64,000 bases of DNA from Oscillatoriaceae cyanobacterium M33_DOE_052 (GTDB lineage Bacteria; Cyanobacteriota; Cyanobacteriia; Cyanobacteriales; Laspinemataceae). The notes under the pieces are model-generated. The model ran no database searches, was not told the DNA's origin, and saw only the letters and a list, made by a program, of their open reading frames with translations. Shown here piece after piece: positions 28,140-37,295 of the stretch. A program made the position numbers and the translations under genes. Within the stretch, counting starts at the first letter, position 1. Each line of letters starts with the position of its first letter. Where the stretch lies: NCBI GenBank assembly GCA_015296065.1, contig DVDU01000199.1, positions 62,001 to 126,000 of the forward strand, written 5' to 3'.

Positions 28140-28328
28140 TTAGACGTTATCGGTGGCGCCTTCTGTTTCTTCCATTTCAGCTCCTTGGTTATCCCCGCCG
28201 GGGCCACTCCTGTTAAAGGAGCGGGAAAAACGGAAGTTACGGCGCTTTTCATTGCGCTTGCGATATTTGCGAGCGTAAGCTTTGTTGCGGAGTTCTTTTT
28301 CTTTTTTGAGATTACGACGTTTGGCCAT
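28140..28328 (-). CDS. Conserved small basic protein
   Basis: A 62-residue, Lys/Arg-rich protein starting MAKRRNLKKEKELRNKAY with an acidic C-terminal tail (EMEETEG). I recall close relatives of this N-terminus in many cyanobacteria as an unnamed small protein; its composition suggests RNA or ribosome association, but that is inference. It is convergent with hypD and divergent from hypE. Confidence 0.7.
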   Translation of the reverse strand: MAKRRNLKKEKELRNKAYARKYRKRNEKRRNFRFSRSFNRSGPGGDNQGAEMEETEGATDNV

Positions 28329-28558
28329 CTAGACGCCTCAATAATACGGCAAAAGCATTCGCCTGTTGTGAAAATCTGTAGGATCCGGTGCGGCTGACGT
28401 TGCCCACCTCACCTCCCGAAAGGTGCAACGTCTGTGATTCTGGTTGTGACAACAGGCGAAATTACGAAAATTTCATCCAGTGCCGGACTCGGATTACACG
28501 TGCAATTTACAATCTTAGCAGTTTAGTGGCAAAAACGCAAATATTTTTTCCCCAGATT

Positions 28559-29608
28559 ATGGAAAACACGGATAATTTTACTCTAGCCTGTCCGATACCG
28601 ATCGCGCAGTATCCCCAAATTCTGCTGGCTCACGGCGGTGGGGGCAAGCTGATGCACCAGCTCATCGATAAAATGCTGGCACCGACGTTTGGCACTACAG
28701 ATATCCAGCATGATGCGGCGACTTTTGAGCTGCCCCGAGGGCGGGTGGCGTTTACGACTGATTCTTATGTGGTGCGTCCGCTGTTTTTCCCGGGGGGGGA
28801 TATTGGCTCGATCGCGGTATGTGGGACAGTGAACGATTTGGCGATGGCGGGAGCTAGGCCCCTTTACTTGAGTGCGGGTTTCATTCTGGAGGAGGGATTG
28901 GCGATCGAATCGCTCTGGCGGGTGGTGCAGTCGATGCAGGCGACGGCTCAGAAAGCGGGAGTGCGGATTATCACCGGCGATACCAAAGTCGTAGATAGAG
29001 GTAAAGGTGATGGCATTTTCATCAACACCGCCGGAGTGGGGATCATCGAGCATGACTTGAGCATTTCCCCGAAGGCAGTGCAACCATCAGATGTGCTGTT
29101 GCTCAATGGGGATATTGGCAGGCATGGTATTGCCATTATGGCCCTGCGGGAGGGATTGGCCTTCACTCATACCATTGACAGTGATGTGGCACCAGTGGCG
29201 GATTTGGTGGGTCAGTTGTTGGCGGCGGGGATAGAAATTCACTGCCTCCGGGATTTGACCCGAGGGGGTTTGGCCACTACCCTAAATGAAATTGCCGCCG
29301 CTTCTCGGAAAGATATTCAGATTGATGAAAGCCTAATTCCTGTGGAGGAACAAGTACAGGGAGCTTGTGAGATTTTGGGTTTAGACCCCCTGTATGTGGC
29401 TTGCGAGGGGAGGTTTGTGGCTTTTGTCCCTCCCCAAGATGCCGATCGGGCTTTGGCCATTATGCAGCAACATCCGTTAGGGGTGGGTGCTTGCCAAATT
29501 GGCTCCGTGACGGCGGAAACCACCGGTTTGGTCAGTTTGCGCAGTAAAATCGGGGTCGCCCGGATTATTGATATGCTCACTGGGGAGCAGCTACCCCGAA
29601 TTTGTTGA
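28559..29608 (+). CDS. hypE: Hydrogenase maturation protein HypE
   Basis: HypE dehydrates its HypF-made C-terminal thiocarbamate to a thiocyanate, the CN donor. The 349-residue protein has the PurM-like N-terminal fold ([49 protein letters not shown]), [11 protein letters not shown] for ATP/Mg, and [15 protein letters not shown]. It ends in the obligatory PRIC with the C-terminal Cys as last residue. I chose the ATG at 28559 (MENTDNF); the frame remains open upstream without homologous sequence. Confidence 0.97.
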   Translation: MENTDNFTLACPIPIAQYPQILLAHGGGGKLMHQLIDKMLAPTFGTTDIQHDAATFELPRGRVAFTTDSYVVRPLFFPGGDIGSIAVCGTVNDLAMAGARPLYLSAGFILEEGLAIESLWRVVQSMQATAQKAGVRIITGDTKVVDRGKGDGIFINTAGVGIIEHDLSISPKAVQPSDVLLLNGDIGRHGIAIMALREGLAFTHTIDSDVAPVADLVGQLLAAGIEIHCLRDLTRGGLATTLNEIAAASRKDIQIDESLIPVEEQVQGACEILGLDPLYVACEGRFVAFVPPQDADRALAIMQQHPLGVGACQIGSVTAETTGLVSLRSKIGVARIIDMLTGEQLPRIC

Positions 29609-29611
29609 TCG

Positions 29612-30004
29612 GAGGTTCGTAGCACCCTCCTTTAGCCCTCTTGATTAAGTTCGTAGCACCCTCCTTTAGCCCTCATAGGTTCGTAGTTGGGCTTTAGCCC
29701 TCATAGGTTCGTAGCACCCTCCTTTAGCCCTCATAGGTTCGTAGTTGGGCTTTAGCCCATCCGGGTTTGAGGGCTGAAGCCCAACTACAAACCTTGAAGA
29801 GGGCTGAAGGAGGGTGCTACAAACCTTGAAGAGGGCTGAAGCCCTACTACAAACCTTGAAGAGGGCTGAAGGAGGGTGCTACAAACCTTGAAGAGGGCTG
29901 AAGCCCTACTACAAACCTTGAAGAGGGCTGAAGCCCTACTACAAACCTTGAAGAGGGCTGAAGGAGGGTGCTACAAACCTTGAAGAGGGCTGAAGCCCTA
30001 CTAA
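29612..30004. repeat. Large array of GGGCT(T/G)AAGCCC-type repeats
   Basis: About 390 bases of about thirteen units. The left half has GGTTCGTAG plus TTGGGCTTTAGCCC or CACCCTCCTTTAGCCC; the right half is the reverse orientation, GAAGAGGGCTGAAGCCC plus TACTACAAACCTT. The two halves face each other, so the whole array could form a long imperfect cruciform. It separates convergent hypE and proS and may act in transcription termination. Confidence 0.95.
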
Positions 30005-30007
30005 GAA

Positions 30008-31801
30008 CTATACGGTAAGACGCTGTTTGAGGGTGGAAACCACATCGGTAATGGGGATTTCTTCGCTGGTGCGAGTGGACCGGGTGACTAATTCCACTTT
30101 GCCGTTTTTGATGGCACGTCCGGGGACGATGCGGTAGGGGATACCGATGAGGTCCGCATCTTTGAATTTCACCCCCGCTCGATCGGCTCGATCGTCTAGC
30201 AAGGTTTCGATACCAACTTGGCGGAGTTCGGTGTATAGTTGTTCGGCGATTTCCACTTGGGCGGTGTCGGTGATATTGGGGATACAGATGATGACGTGAT
30301 AAGGGGCGATCGCCACTGGCCAAATTATCCCATCTTGGTCATAAGACTGCTCTACCGCTGCTTGCGCCAACCGCGACACCCCAATCCCATAACAACCCAT
30401 CACCAGGGGTTTTTCTTCTCCCGTTTCGCTAGTGTAAGTCGCTCCCATCGCCTGAGAATACTTAGTACCCAACTGGAAGATATGACCCGCTTCGATACCC
30501 CGAGCGCTCTGTAGAGTTTGACTCGGGTCATGGATCGCCGCGTCCCCCGCCTTAGCTTTGCGCAGGTCAACTACCGCAGCGGGGAGAAAATCTTTACCCC
30601 AATTTGCCCCGACCACATGATAACCCGCTTCATTAGCACCAGTAACAAAATTGGTTAAATCTTTGGCCGTGGGATCTAACAACCGTAAAAACTGGCCATG
30701 TAACTGCTTTTGCTCGGCGATATAATCATCTGCCAAATTCGGCGCCATGTAGCCCAAAGGTAGGGGTTTGGCCGCCCATTTTTGTTGCTCGTCCGCATCA
30801 GGAACCTTCAGCGCGACCAAAGTTTTCGCCTCATAATTAGGCGCTAACCTAGTTAATTCATTTTGTAACTTCACTTCATTTACATCTTGGTCGCCCCGGA
30901 TGCTTATCAGTACCAACAAAGTCAAACCATTATTATACACCACTTGATACAAAACATTTTTGACCACTGTGGTGGGAGAACACTGGAGAAATTGACATAA
31001 TTTGTCTATCGTATCTGTGCCGGGAGTTGAGCGCTTTTCATACTTGGTAAACGGTGAAACCGCAGCATCGGGGGGTAAAGAAACGGCTTTTTCCACATTA
31101 GCGGCATATTTGCCATCTTCCGTGTAGAGGACTTCATCCTCCCCAGCTTCGGCTAAAATCATAAATTCTTGAGAACCGCTGCCACCAATGGCACCGGAAT
31201 CAGCATCTACCGCTCTGAATGCCAAGCCACAACGGCTCATAATGTTGCTGTAGGCTTGATACATATCCTGATAAGTCTGTTTCAGGCTGTCAACGTCCGC
31301 GTGGAAGGAATAGCCATCTTTCATAATAAATTCTCTACCACGCATCAAACCAAAGCGGGGGCGAATTTCGTCACGGAATTTGGTTTGAATTTGGTAGAGG
31401 TGGAGGGGGAGCTGGCGGTAGGAGCGGATGGTATCTCGCGCCACAGCGGTGATGACTTCTTCGTGAGTCGGTCCGAGGCCCATTTCCCGCTGTTGTCTGT
31501 CGGTGAGGGAAAACATGATGCCCTCGGTTTTGGTATAAGTATCCCAGCGTCCCGACTCTTGCCACAATTCGGCTGGCTGCATCTGGGGGAGTAGGCATTC
31601 TAGGGCCCCGGTGGCGTCCATTTCTTCGCGCACAATTTGAGAGACTTTTTTGAGGACGCGCCACATGAGGGGGAGGTAAGCATAGACGCCGCTAGCAATG
31701 CGACGGATGTAACCGGCGCGCAGCAGGAGTTTGTGACTGGGGATTTCGGCTTCTGCTGGGTCTTCCCGCAGGGTGACAAAGAGCATTTGTGACAGTCGCA
31801 T
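30008..31801 (-). CDS. proS: Prolyl-tRNA synthetase (bacterial type)
   Basis: A 597-residue class II synthetase charging tRNA-Pro. Motif 1 region is [14 protein letters not shown]. Motif 2 includes [21 protein letters not shown]. An editing/INS (YbaK-like) domain lies in the middle (about 230-400, [11 protein letters not shown]...[10 protein letters not shown]). Motif 3 is [19 protein letters not shown]-terminal anticodon-binding domain follows. Start [19 protein letters not shown] matches the family. It is convergent with hypE. Confidence 0.98.
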   Translation of the reverse strand: MRLSQMLFVTLREDPAEAEIPSHKLLLRAGYIRRIASGVYAYLPLMWRVLKKVSQIVREEMDATGALECLLPQMQPAELWQESGRWDTYTKTEGIMFSLTDRQQREMGLGPTHEEVITAVARDTIRSYRQLPLHLYQIQTKFRDEIRPRFGLMRGREFIMKDGYSFHADVDSLKQTYQDMYQAYSNIMSRCGLAFRAVDADSGAIGGSGSQEFMILAEAGEDEVLYTEDGKYAANVEKAVSLPPDAAVSPFTKYEKRSTPGTDTIDKLCQFLQCSPTTVVKNVLYQVVYNNGLTLLVLISIRGDQDVNEVKLQNELTRLAPNYEAKTLVALKVPDADEQQKWAAKPLPLGYMAPNLADDYIAEQKQLHGQFLRLLDPTAKDLTNFVTGANEAGYHVVGANWGKDFLPAAVVDLRKAKAGDAAIHDPSQTLQSARGIEAGHIFQLGTKYSQAMGATYTSETGEEKPLVMGCYGIGVSRLAQAAVEQSYDQDGIIWPVAIAPYHVIICIPNITDTAQVEIAEQLYTELRQVGIETLLDDRADRAGVKFKDADLIGIPYRIVPGRAIKNGKVELVTRSTRTSEEIPITDVVSTLKQRLTV

Positions 31802-31908
31802 GGTTGATTTCCTTAACCGATGGGATGTTTATTATCTCAGATTCGGGCTATTATGGTAAATTATCAAGTAATTGGTCGTTTGTCCGCCGGTTATGTATCT
31901 CTGATCAC

Positions 31909-31939
31909 ATGACAAAGAGCAAAGGACAAAGGACAAATT
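31909..31939. repeat. GACAAAGAGCAAAGGACAAAGGACAAA repeat
   Basis: A short cluster of the ACAAAGGACAAAT family upstream of proS, in a 260-base region without a recognised gene. Confidence 0.8.
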
Positions 31940-32063
31940 TACCACTGCATATTTGGCCACTGGAAGCAACGATCGCCATCACCGTCACCATATGAGCGCG
32001 ATCGCTGCTGCCTCACCATGCGATCGGCGATAGTAAGAGCGGCTGAAGCAAAGGACTTGCCTG

Positions 32064-32270
32064 ATGAATACTCAAACTTGTTCCCCGGCTCGCTGCGCCT
32101 CCTGCCATTACTACGAGATTGAAGGGCGGCGCGGCGGTTCCTGTCATCTCCTCGGCGTTCCCGTGCGGGGTAGCTGGAATGCCTGCTCGATGAGTTACCG
32201 CACTTTCACCCAGCCGCCAGAGCCGCCCCACTACCAACCCACTCTTTCCCCTGTGGGAGCGGGGGTTTAA
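32064..32270 (+). CDS. Small Cys-rich conserved cyanobacterial protein
   Basis: A 68-residue protein with regularly placed cysteines (C6, C11, C14, then GRRGGSCHLLGVPVRG, then NACS). The pattern CxxCHYYxxEGRRGGxC is one I recall from short conserved cyanobacterial proteins of unknown function. The cysteines could bind zinc or a Fe-S cluster (inference). The tail is Pro-rich and probably disordered. Confidence 0.65.
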   Translation: MNTQTCSPARCASCHYYEIEGRRGGSCHLLGVPVRGSWNACSMSYRTFTQPPEPPHYQPTLSPVGAGV

Positions 32271-32504
32271 ACCATCTCTGCGATCGCCGGAACAGCCCTC
32301 CTTCCCTCATGCACTAACAGACACTTTAATTGAGGGAGATTTAATCTAATTTTAATTTTTGAATCAGAGAAACACCATTTGGTCAAAGCCGGGAAAAGTC
32401 CCAGCGAGAAATATAACAATTTGTCAAAAAAACCCCCATCCACCAACTTATCTGGCAGAATTTAACTAAACCCCGTATTTTCCCAGAGCCACTGGCTGAA
32501 GAAA

Positions 32505-33143
32505 ATGCAGTTGTTGTATCTCGCGTGTTTATTGGTGGGTGGTAGCTTCGTATTCCTCGCCGCTATTGGCGGTATCGATGGCGCCGATTTTCACCATGAT
32601 TTCGGCGATTTTCACCATGACTTTGACGCCGACTGGGAAACCGTTCCCGGAAAAGCGCTAGAAGGCAATGGAACCGCAAAAGCATTGCGGAGGAAACCTG
32701 GTTTCTGGTTGCGGAAACTGGGGCAGCCTTTTACCAGCGTTAGGTTTTGGACTTTTGGCAGTTGTTTTTTTGGCTTAACCGGAGTCGTCCTATCCCACTT
32801 TACCAACCTAGCCCCACTAACTATAGCCTCTTTTGCTGTGGCGATGGGGATTGTCTGCGGGACGGCTATGGTTTGGGCTTTGCGCATCCTCCAGTTCAGT
32901 CAATCTGATAGTATGGTGCGTAACGCCGATATCATCGGTCTTTCTGCTACTGTGGAAATTCCTTTTGATGCTACCAGTAAAGGTAAAGTGCGCTTGAATG
33001 TCAAGGGTTCTGGCATAGATTTCGTGGCTTTTACTGAGGAATCACAAGGTTTTCAAAAGGGAGAAAAAGTTTTTATCGTGGGCATAAAAAATAATCAGTT
33101 GTGGGTGGTTTCTCAATCAGATTTGAGAAAACTAGAGAATTAA
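32505..33143 (+). CDS. NfeD-like membrane protein with OB-fold
   Basis: A 212-residue protein: N-terminal TM (about 1-22), two more hydrophobic segments (about 83-130), then a cytoplasmic OB-fold-like region (about 142-205: GLSATVEIPFDATSKGKVRL...GEKVFIVGIKNNQLWVV). That is the NfeD/YuaF-type architecture, in which the protein works with a flotillin/SPFH protein. Two flotillin-like genes follow at once, matching a yuaF-floT style operon. A direct duplication gives DFHHDFGDFHHDFD near residues 27-40. Confidence 0.85.
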   Translation: MQLLYLACLLVGGSFVFLAAIGGIDGADFHHDFGDFHHDFDADWETVPGKALEGNGTAKALRRKPGFWLRKLGQPFTSVRFWTFGSCFFGLTGVVLSHFTNLAPLTIASFAVAMGIVCGTAMVWALRILQFSQSDSMVRNADIIGLSATVEIPFDATSKGKVRLNVKGSGIDFVAFTEESQGFQKGEKVFIVGIKNNQLWVVSQSDLRKLEN

Positions 33144-33145
33144 TA

Positions 33146-33196
33146 ATGACCAAGGATAAATGACCAGTGACAAATGACCAATGACCAAGGACAAAT
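33146..33196. repeat. GACCAAGGACAAAT repeats supplying the ribosome site of flotillin 1
   Basis: Four degenerate copies (ATGACCAAGGATAA, ATGACCAGTGACAA, ATGACCAATGACCAAGGACAA). The last AAGGA lies 7 bases before the ATG at 33197, an ideal Shine-Dalgarno position. Confidence 0.88.
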
Positions 33197-34534
33197 ATGC
33201 AAACAGTAGAAATTATCGCTCAAGCAGATAGCTCGAATAATTACGAGGGCAATGCCGTCAACTCCGGCGGCTTGCAGGGAGAAATGGCCACAGCGCTGCC
33301 CGTGGCGTTGTCCATATTCGGTGTGATGGTGTTTTTGTGGTTTTTGAATAACTTTTTGTACATCTGCAAGCCGAATGAAATTCTGATTTTGTCGGGGAGG
33401 AAGCGCAACACAAAAGAAGGGCAGATGGTGGGCTATCGGGTGATTTTTGGGGGAAGAGCGATCGCCATTCCCATCCTGGAAACAGTCAAAAGAATGGATA
33501 TGACCACCATGCCAGTGCCAGTGGAGGTGATGAATGCTTATTCTAAGGGGGGAATACCGCTGAAAATCCAGGCGATCGCCAATGTGAAAATCTCCAATGA
33601 TCCGAACGTGGCGGGGAACGCGATCGAGCGCTTTATGGATCGCAACCGCACGGAAATCGCCCGCGTAGCTCGCGAAACCCTAGAAGGCAACCTGCGCGGC
33701 GTCGTCGCCACCCTCACCCCAGAACAACTCAACGAAGATAGACTGCAATTTGCCGAACGCATCGCCCAAGATGTCAGAGACGACTTGGCGAAACTCGGTT
33801 TACAGCTAGACACCCTGAAAATTCAGAGCGTCTCTGACGATGTGGACTATCTTAACTCCATTGGCAGAAGGCAAATTGCTCTGATTATCCGCAATACAGA
33901 AATTGCCGAATCCAACGCCAAAACCGCAGCGGAAAGTGTCGAAGCTGAGTGCGTTTCTCAGTCGGAAGTTGCCAAAACTCAGGCCATGATGGCAGTGCAG
34001 CAACAAGAAAACGCCTTGCGCAAAACCAAAGCCGAATTAGAACAGCAAGCGCGTTCAGAAGAAGAGCGCACCAAAGCCGCCGCCAAAGAAGCCAGAGCCA
34101 GAGCCGAACAGCAACTGCAAACTATTCGCGCCGAACTCGAGCGTTTGCGCCTAGAAGCGGACGAAGTGCTACCCGCCGAGGCGGGCCGACAAGCAAGGGA
34201 ATTGCAAGCCAAGGGAGAAGCAGCGGTAGTGGCAGAAAATGCCCGCGCCGCTGCAGTTGCTAACGATGTTTTATCCCAAGTTTGGCAAGAAATCGGCGCC
34301 GATGCTTCTGAGGTATTCTTATTGCAACAAATCGAAACCGTACTGCAAGAAGCAGCAAAAGTTCCGGGGAGAGTGAAGCTGGATAAAATCAACATTATCG
34401 ATAACGGCGATGGTAAATCTATTGCTTCTCTCGCCAATGCCTATCCCGAAATCGTCCGCCAGTTCTTAGAACGGGTTCACAATACCCTAGGTATTGATGT
34501 GGTTGGCACTCTCAACCGTCGTAATGGCAATTGA
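33197..34534 (+). CDS. Flotillin-like SPFH protein 1
   Basis: A 445-residue protein with one N-terminal TM (about 30-55, LPVALSIFGVMVFLWFLNNF), an SPFH/band 7 domain (about 58-220, including YICKPNEILILSG and TLEGNLRGVVATLTPEQLN), and a long Ala/Glu-rich coiled coil (about 225-360). The C-terminal region AANDVLSQVWQEIG...VFLLQQIETVL resembles the flotillin tail. Flotillins organise membrane microdomains. It has the NfeD gene upstream and a paralogue downstream; all three are probably one operon. Confidence 0.92.
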   Translation: MQTVEIIAQADSSNNYEGNAVNSGGLQGEMATALPVALSIFGVMVFLWFLNNFLYICKPNEILILSGRKRNTKEGQMVGYRVIFGGRAIAIPILETVKRMDMTTMPVPVEVMNAYSKGGIPLKIQAIANVKISNDPNVAGNAIERFMDRNRTEIARVARETLEGNLRGVVATLTPEQLNEDRLQFAERIAQDVRDDLAKLGLQLDTLKIQSVSDDVDYLNSIGRRQIALIIRNTEIAESNAKTAAESVEAECVSQSEVAKTQAMMAVQQQENALRKTKAELEQQARSEEERTKAAAKEARARAEQQLQTIRAELERLRLEADEVLPAEAGRQARELQAKGEAAVVAENARAAAVANDVLSQVWQEIGADASEVFLLQQIETVLQEAAKVPGRVKLDKINIIDNGDGKSIASLANAYPEIVRQFLERVHNTLGIDVVGTLNRRNGN

Positions 34535-34622
34535 CAATTGATAATTGATAATTATTGATGGCTAATTATCAATTATCAATTGTCAATTATCAATTATCAA
34601 TTCAAATGACCAAGGACAAACA
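34531..34622. repeat. CAATTATCAATT inverted repeats plus GACCAAGGACAAAC
   Basis: An AT-rich palindromic block (TTGACAATTGATAATTG facing CAATTATCAATTGTCAA) that can form a long hairpin, followed by one ATGACCAAGGACAAAC copy. The AAGGA lies about 11 bases before the second flotillin ATG at 34626. Confidence 0.88.
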
Positions 34623-34625
34623 ACA

Positions 34626-36473
34626 ATGGAAGTGATTTTATTACTGCTAGGAATTTTGGGCATGGGGACGGGAGCGGGAGTTTTCATCATCCGCAATCTC
34701 TATTATGTTTGCCAACCCAGTGAAGTCCTCATTTTTGCAGGTTCCACCACCCGCCTCCCCGATGGACGCAAGGTGGGATATCGCATCGTCAAAGGGGGTA
34801 GCAGTGTCCGGTTGCCGTTGCTAGAGGGCGCCTACCGCATGGATTTGAGCAATACCATTGTGGAATTAAAGGTGGCTAACGCTTATTGCAAAGGTGGCAT
34901 TCCTCTGACAGTGCAGGGTGTGGCTAATATCAAAATTGCTGGCAATGAGCCCACGATTCACAATGCGATCGAGCGCCTGTTGGGCAAAAGCCCGAAGGAA
35001 ATCGAGAAAATCGCCAGGGAAACTTTAGAAGGTAATTTGCGCGGGGTTTTGGCTTCTTTGACACCAGAACAGGTGAACGAAGATAAAATCGCTTTTGCCA
35101 AAAGTTTGCTGGAAGAGGCAGAAGAGGATTTGGAAAAACTGGGTTTGGTTTTGGATAATTTGCAAATCCAGAATATTTCTGATGATGTGCGTTATTTGGA
35201 TTCGATCGGGCGGAAGCCGCGAGCGGAATTACTGCGAGATTCCCGCATTGCCGAAGCCAGAGCCAAGGCGCAATCAGTCATCCAATCGGCAGAAAATGAG
35301 AAAACTACTGCCATTAAGCGCATCGATCGGGATTTGGAAATTGCCCGCGCTGAAGCTCAGCGGCGTCTCCAAGATGCCTTAACTATGCGTAGCGCTGTGG
35401 TGGCGGAAGTGGAGGCAGAAATTGCCTCAGAAGTTGCCCGCACTCAAGCGGAATTAGCCGTACAAAAAGCCCGAATTGAGCAGGTGCGCCAGCAGTTGCA
35501 AGCAGATGTGGTGGCGCCAGCGGAGGCAGAATGTGCCGCCGCGATCGCCCGCGCCAAAGGCAACGCCTCCCGCATCGTCGAAGAAGGAAAAGCCCTCGCC
35601 GAAGGTATAGAAAGTCTCTCCCAATCTTGGAAAGCCGCCGGACCTTCCGCCCGGGATATCTTCCTGTTCCAAAAGCTGCAAACTCTCCTCGCCACCTTAG
35701 TTTCCACCGTGCCAGACATCGAGGTGCAAAATGTCACCGTCATCGATGCTGAAGGTGGCAGCACTGCCACCAAAATGGCCGCATTTTTCGAGCAACTGCG
35801 CCAAGGAGCTGGTTTAGATATCCCTGGAGCTTTACGAGGGAATGGAGGGGAAAACAAACCAGGTTTCTTATCTAAATCTGAATCAGATACAGAGATTGCT
35901 GCCGAAACCTGGTTTATGGGAGAACCCCCCCAGTCCCATAGGGGCAATCACCCCGTGGTTGCCCCACAGTCCGCAGAGGTAGGGACACAGCATTTTGGCG
36001 ATGTGGGTAAGACGAAAAATATTCATCATGCCGTGCCCCCACATGATGCTGTCACCTCCCCCCAGTCTTCTCGGGGCAATGTTACCCCGCAACGTCGCGA
36101 TTTTCACTTACAAGAGCCAGAAATGCCTCCTGAAATGCGCAATTTTACTTCGGCGGACAATATCGGTGATAGTTTTCCCTTAGTTTCTGCCCCATCACTC
36201 GCACCTACTGATGCTGCCATCCAAGAAGCTAGTTTTTTAGCCACGTTGGAGGCGGAAATCCAGGAATTTCTCAACGCCTTGGCACAGAATAATCTCACGA
36301 GCGTGCAAGCGGCTGAATCTCTGCAGCGAGCGATCGAACAGTATCCGCAGTTGAAAAAGCGCCTGCGCCGTGCCATGAATGCTGGTGGCGAAAAGGCGTT
36401 GGCGCAGGTATTATCCCATCCGTTTGTGCAGATATCGTCAGCGGCGATCGCCGCTTGGCTAGAAGAAGATTAA
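34626..36473 (+). CDS. Flotillin-like SPFH protein 2 with C-terminal extension
   Basis: A 615-residue paralogue of the preceding protein. It has TM (about 2-22), SPFH domain (about 25-195, LEGNLRGVLASLTPEQVNEDK), coiled coil (about 205-320) and flotillin tail (about 330-395). After residue 400 there is a further 215 residues: a low-complexity stretch containing an interspersed-repeat segment (RGNHPVVAPQ), then a predicted helical domain (about 535-615, FLATLEAEIQEFLNALAQNN...). The last part may be a small protein-interaction module; I do not recognise it. Confidence 0.88.
   Translation: MEVILLLLGILGMGTGAGVFIIRNLYYVCQPSEVLIFAGSTTRLPDGRKVGYRIVKGGSSVRLPLLEGAYRMDLSNTIVELKVANAYCKGGIPLTVQGVANIKIAGNEPTIHNAIERLLGKSPKEIEKIARETLEGNLRGVLASLTPEQVNEDKIAFAKSLLEEAEEDLEKLGLVLDNLQIQNISDDVRYLDSIGRKPRAELLRDSRIAEARAKAQSVIQSAENEKTTAIKRIDRDLEIARAEAQRRLQDALTMRSAVVAEVEAEIASEVARTQAELAVQKARIEQVRQQLQADVVAPAEAECAAAIARAKGNASRIVEEGKALAEGIESLSQSWKAAGPSARDIFLFQKLQTLLATLVSTVPDIEVQNVTVIDAEGGSTATKMAAFFEQLRQGAGLDIPGALRGNGGENKPGFLSKSESDTEIAAETWFMGEPPQSHRGNHPVVAPQSAEVGTQHFGDVGKTKNIHHAVPPHDAVTSPQSSRGNVTPQRRDFHLQEPEMPPEMRNFTSADNIGDSFPLVSAPSLAPTDAAIQEASFLATLEAEIQEFLNALAQNNLTSVQAAESLQRAIEQYPQLKKRLRRAMNAGGEKALAQVLSHPFVQISSAAIAAWLEED
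35940..35970. repeat. In-frame TAGGGGCAA...TTGCCCC repeat inside flotillin 2
   Basis: Near-identical to 16713-16744 in CHAT protein 2. Both encode RGNxPVVAPQ, so the same repeat has entered two unrelated genes in the same reading frame. Confidence 0.75.
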
Positions 36474-36647
36474 CCAATTACAGCCTTTTCTGAAAAAATG
36501 TGGTATCCAGTTTGTTCAACAGTGACTTAGTACAGCCCGGTCTCGACCCCTCACCCTAAATCTCGAGCCCAGCGCGGGAGAGAGACTTTCAAGGCTTTTG
36601 CCCACCATACTACTCCCTAATTGACATCAATATTATCCTGAATAAAT

Positions 36648-36676
36648 AAACCCGGTTTGTCGAAAAAACCGGGTTT
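36648..36676 (-). terminator. Rho-independent terminator-like hairpin
   Basis: AAACCCGGTTT and its inverse AAACCGGGTTT form an 11-bp stem directly downstream of the minus-strand gene at 36697-36933; T-rich sequence follows on that strand. Confidence 0.7.
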
Positions 36677-36696
36677 ATCTTTATTGGTGATGTAAT

Positions 36697-36933
36697 TTAA
36701 GATTGCCGCGAGAATTCTTTTTCGCACAGAGCTTGAGTTTGGTGGAGGAGCTGCTCGCGACTGTCGGCAGCTTGGGTAAGAGGCGGAACCAGGTTACGGG
36801 CTTGTAAAGTCATATGAAGTTGCAGGTGCGCCACGTACTCACTGATATTTTCACGGTTGGAGGGGGCGGGTTTTTGATTCAGATGTGGTGCCAAAGCGTT
36901 CTCCTTCCCTATATCTGCACTGTTTGCCAACAA
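36697..36933 (-). CDS. Hypothetical small protein
   Basis: A 78-residue soluble, Gln/Leu-rich helical protein with no recognised domain. Its last eight residues (EKEFSRQS), stop codon and following terminator are nearly identical in DNA to the 3' end of the small gene at 41415-41624, although the rest of the two proteins is unrelated. A terminator follows immediately, supporting that it is expressed. Confidence 0.55.
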   Translation of the reverse strand: MLANSADIGKENALAPHLNQKPAPSNRENISEYVAHLQLHMTLQARNLVPPLTQAADSREQLLHQTQALCEKEFSRQS

Positions 36934-37295
36934 CTTCCGACTTTACCATAACTTTGCTAATGGTTCTAGTTTCGCAACAAACCTTAATGATTTGCCAGGT
37001 ATCTGTGAAGGAATGTAAAGGAGCTGGGCTGGTAGGTGGACCAGGGAACGGGTGGGAGGCGTATCTGGTCCCGCCAGTTCCTGCCCCCCTGGTTCTGAGT
37101 CGGGCTGGATCCTGGTAGATCTATAACCTGAATTGTCCCCCACCGAGAGGGGATAACGCCGCTTCTACCCGGACTGGGAGTCCCTCGGCGAGCAGTTCTG
37201 CTTTATCCACCCAAGAGGCATCCTATTTTGGCAAAAGCCATCTGATTTATCCCAAATCCTGGTAAAAAAACTTTTCCCGCCTGATTCTTCATTGT
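36934..37295. other. Intergenic region
   Basis: About 360 bases between two minus-strand genes. Short frames on both strands lack protein-like composition. A few GGTGGACCAGG/CCTGGTTCT near-repeats are visible, but nothing definite. Confidence 0.35.

Noticed and set aside
29612-30004. CRISPR array
   Set aside because: Repeats are palindromic, irregularly spaced, in both orientations and without unique spacers; no cas genes nearby.
29847-30323. Minus-strand frame with repeated LQPSSRFVVG ending
   Set aside because: The N-terminal part is out of frame with proS and the C-terminal part is repeat array; no independent gene.
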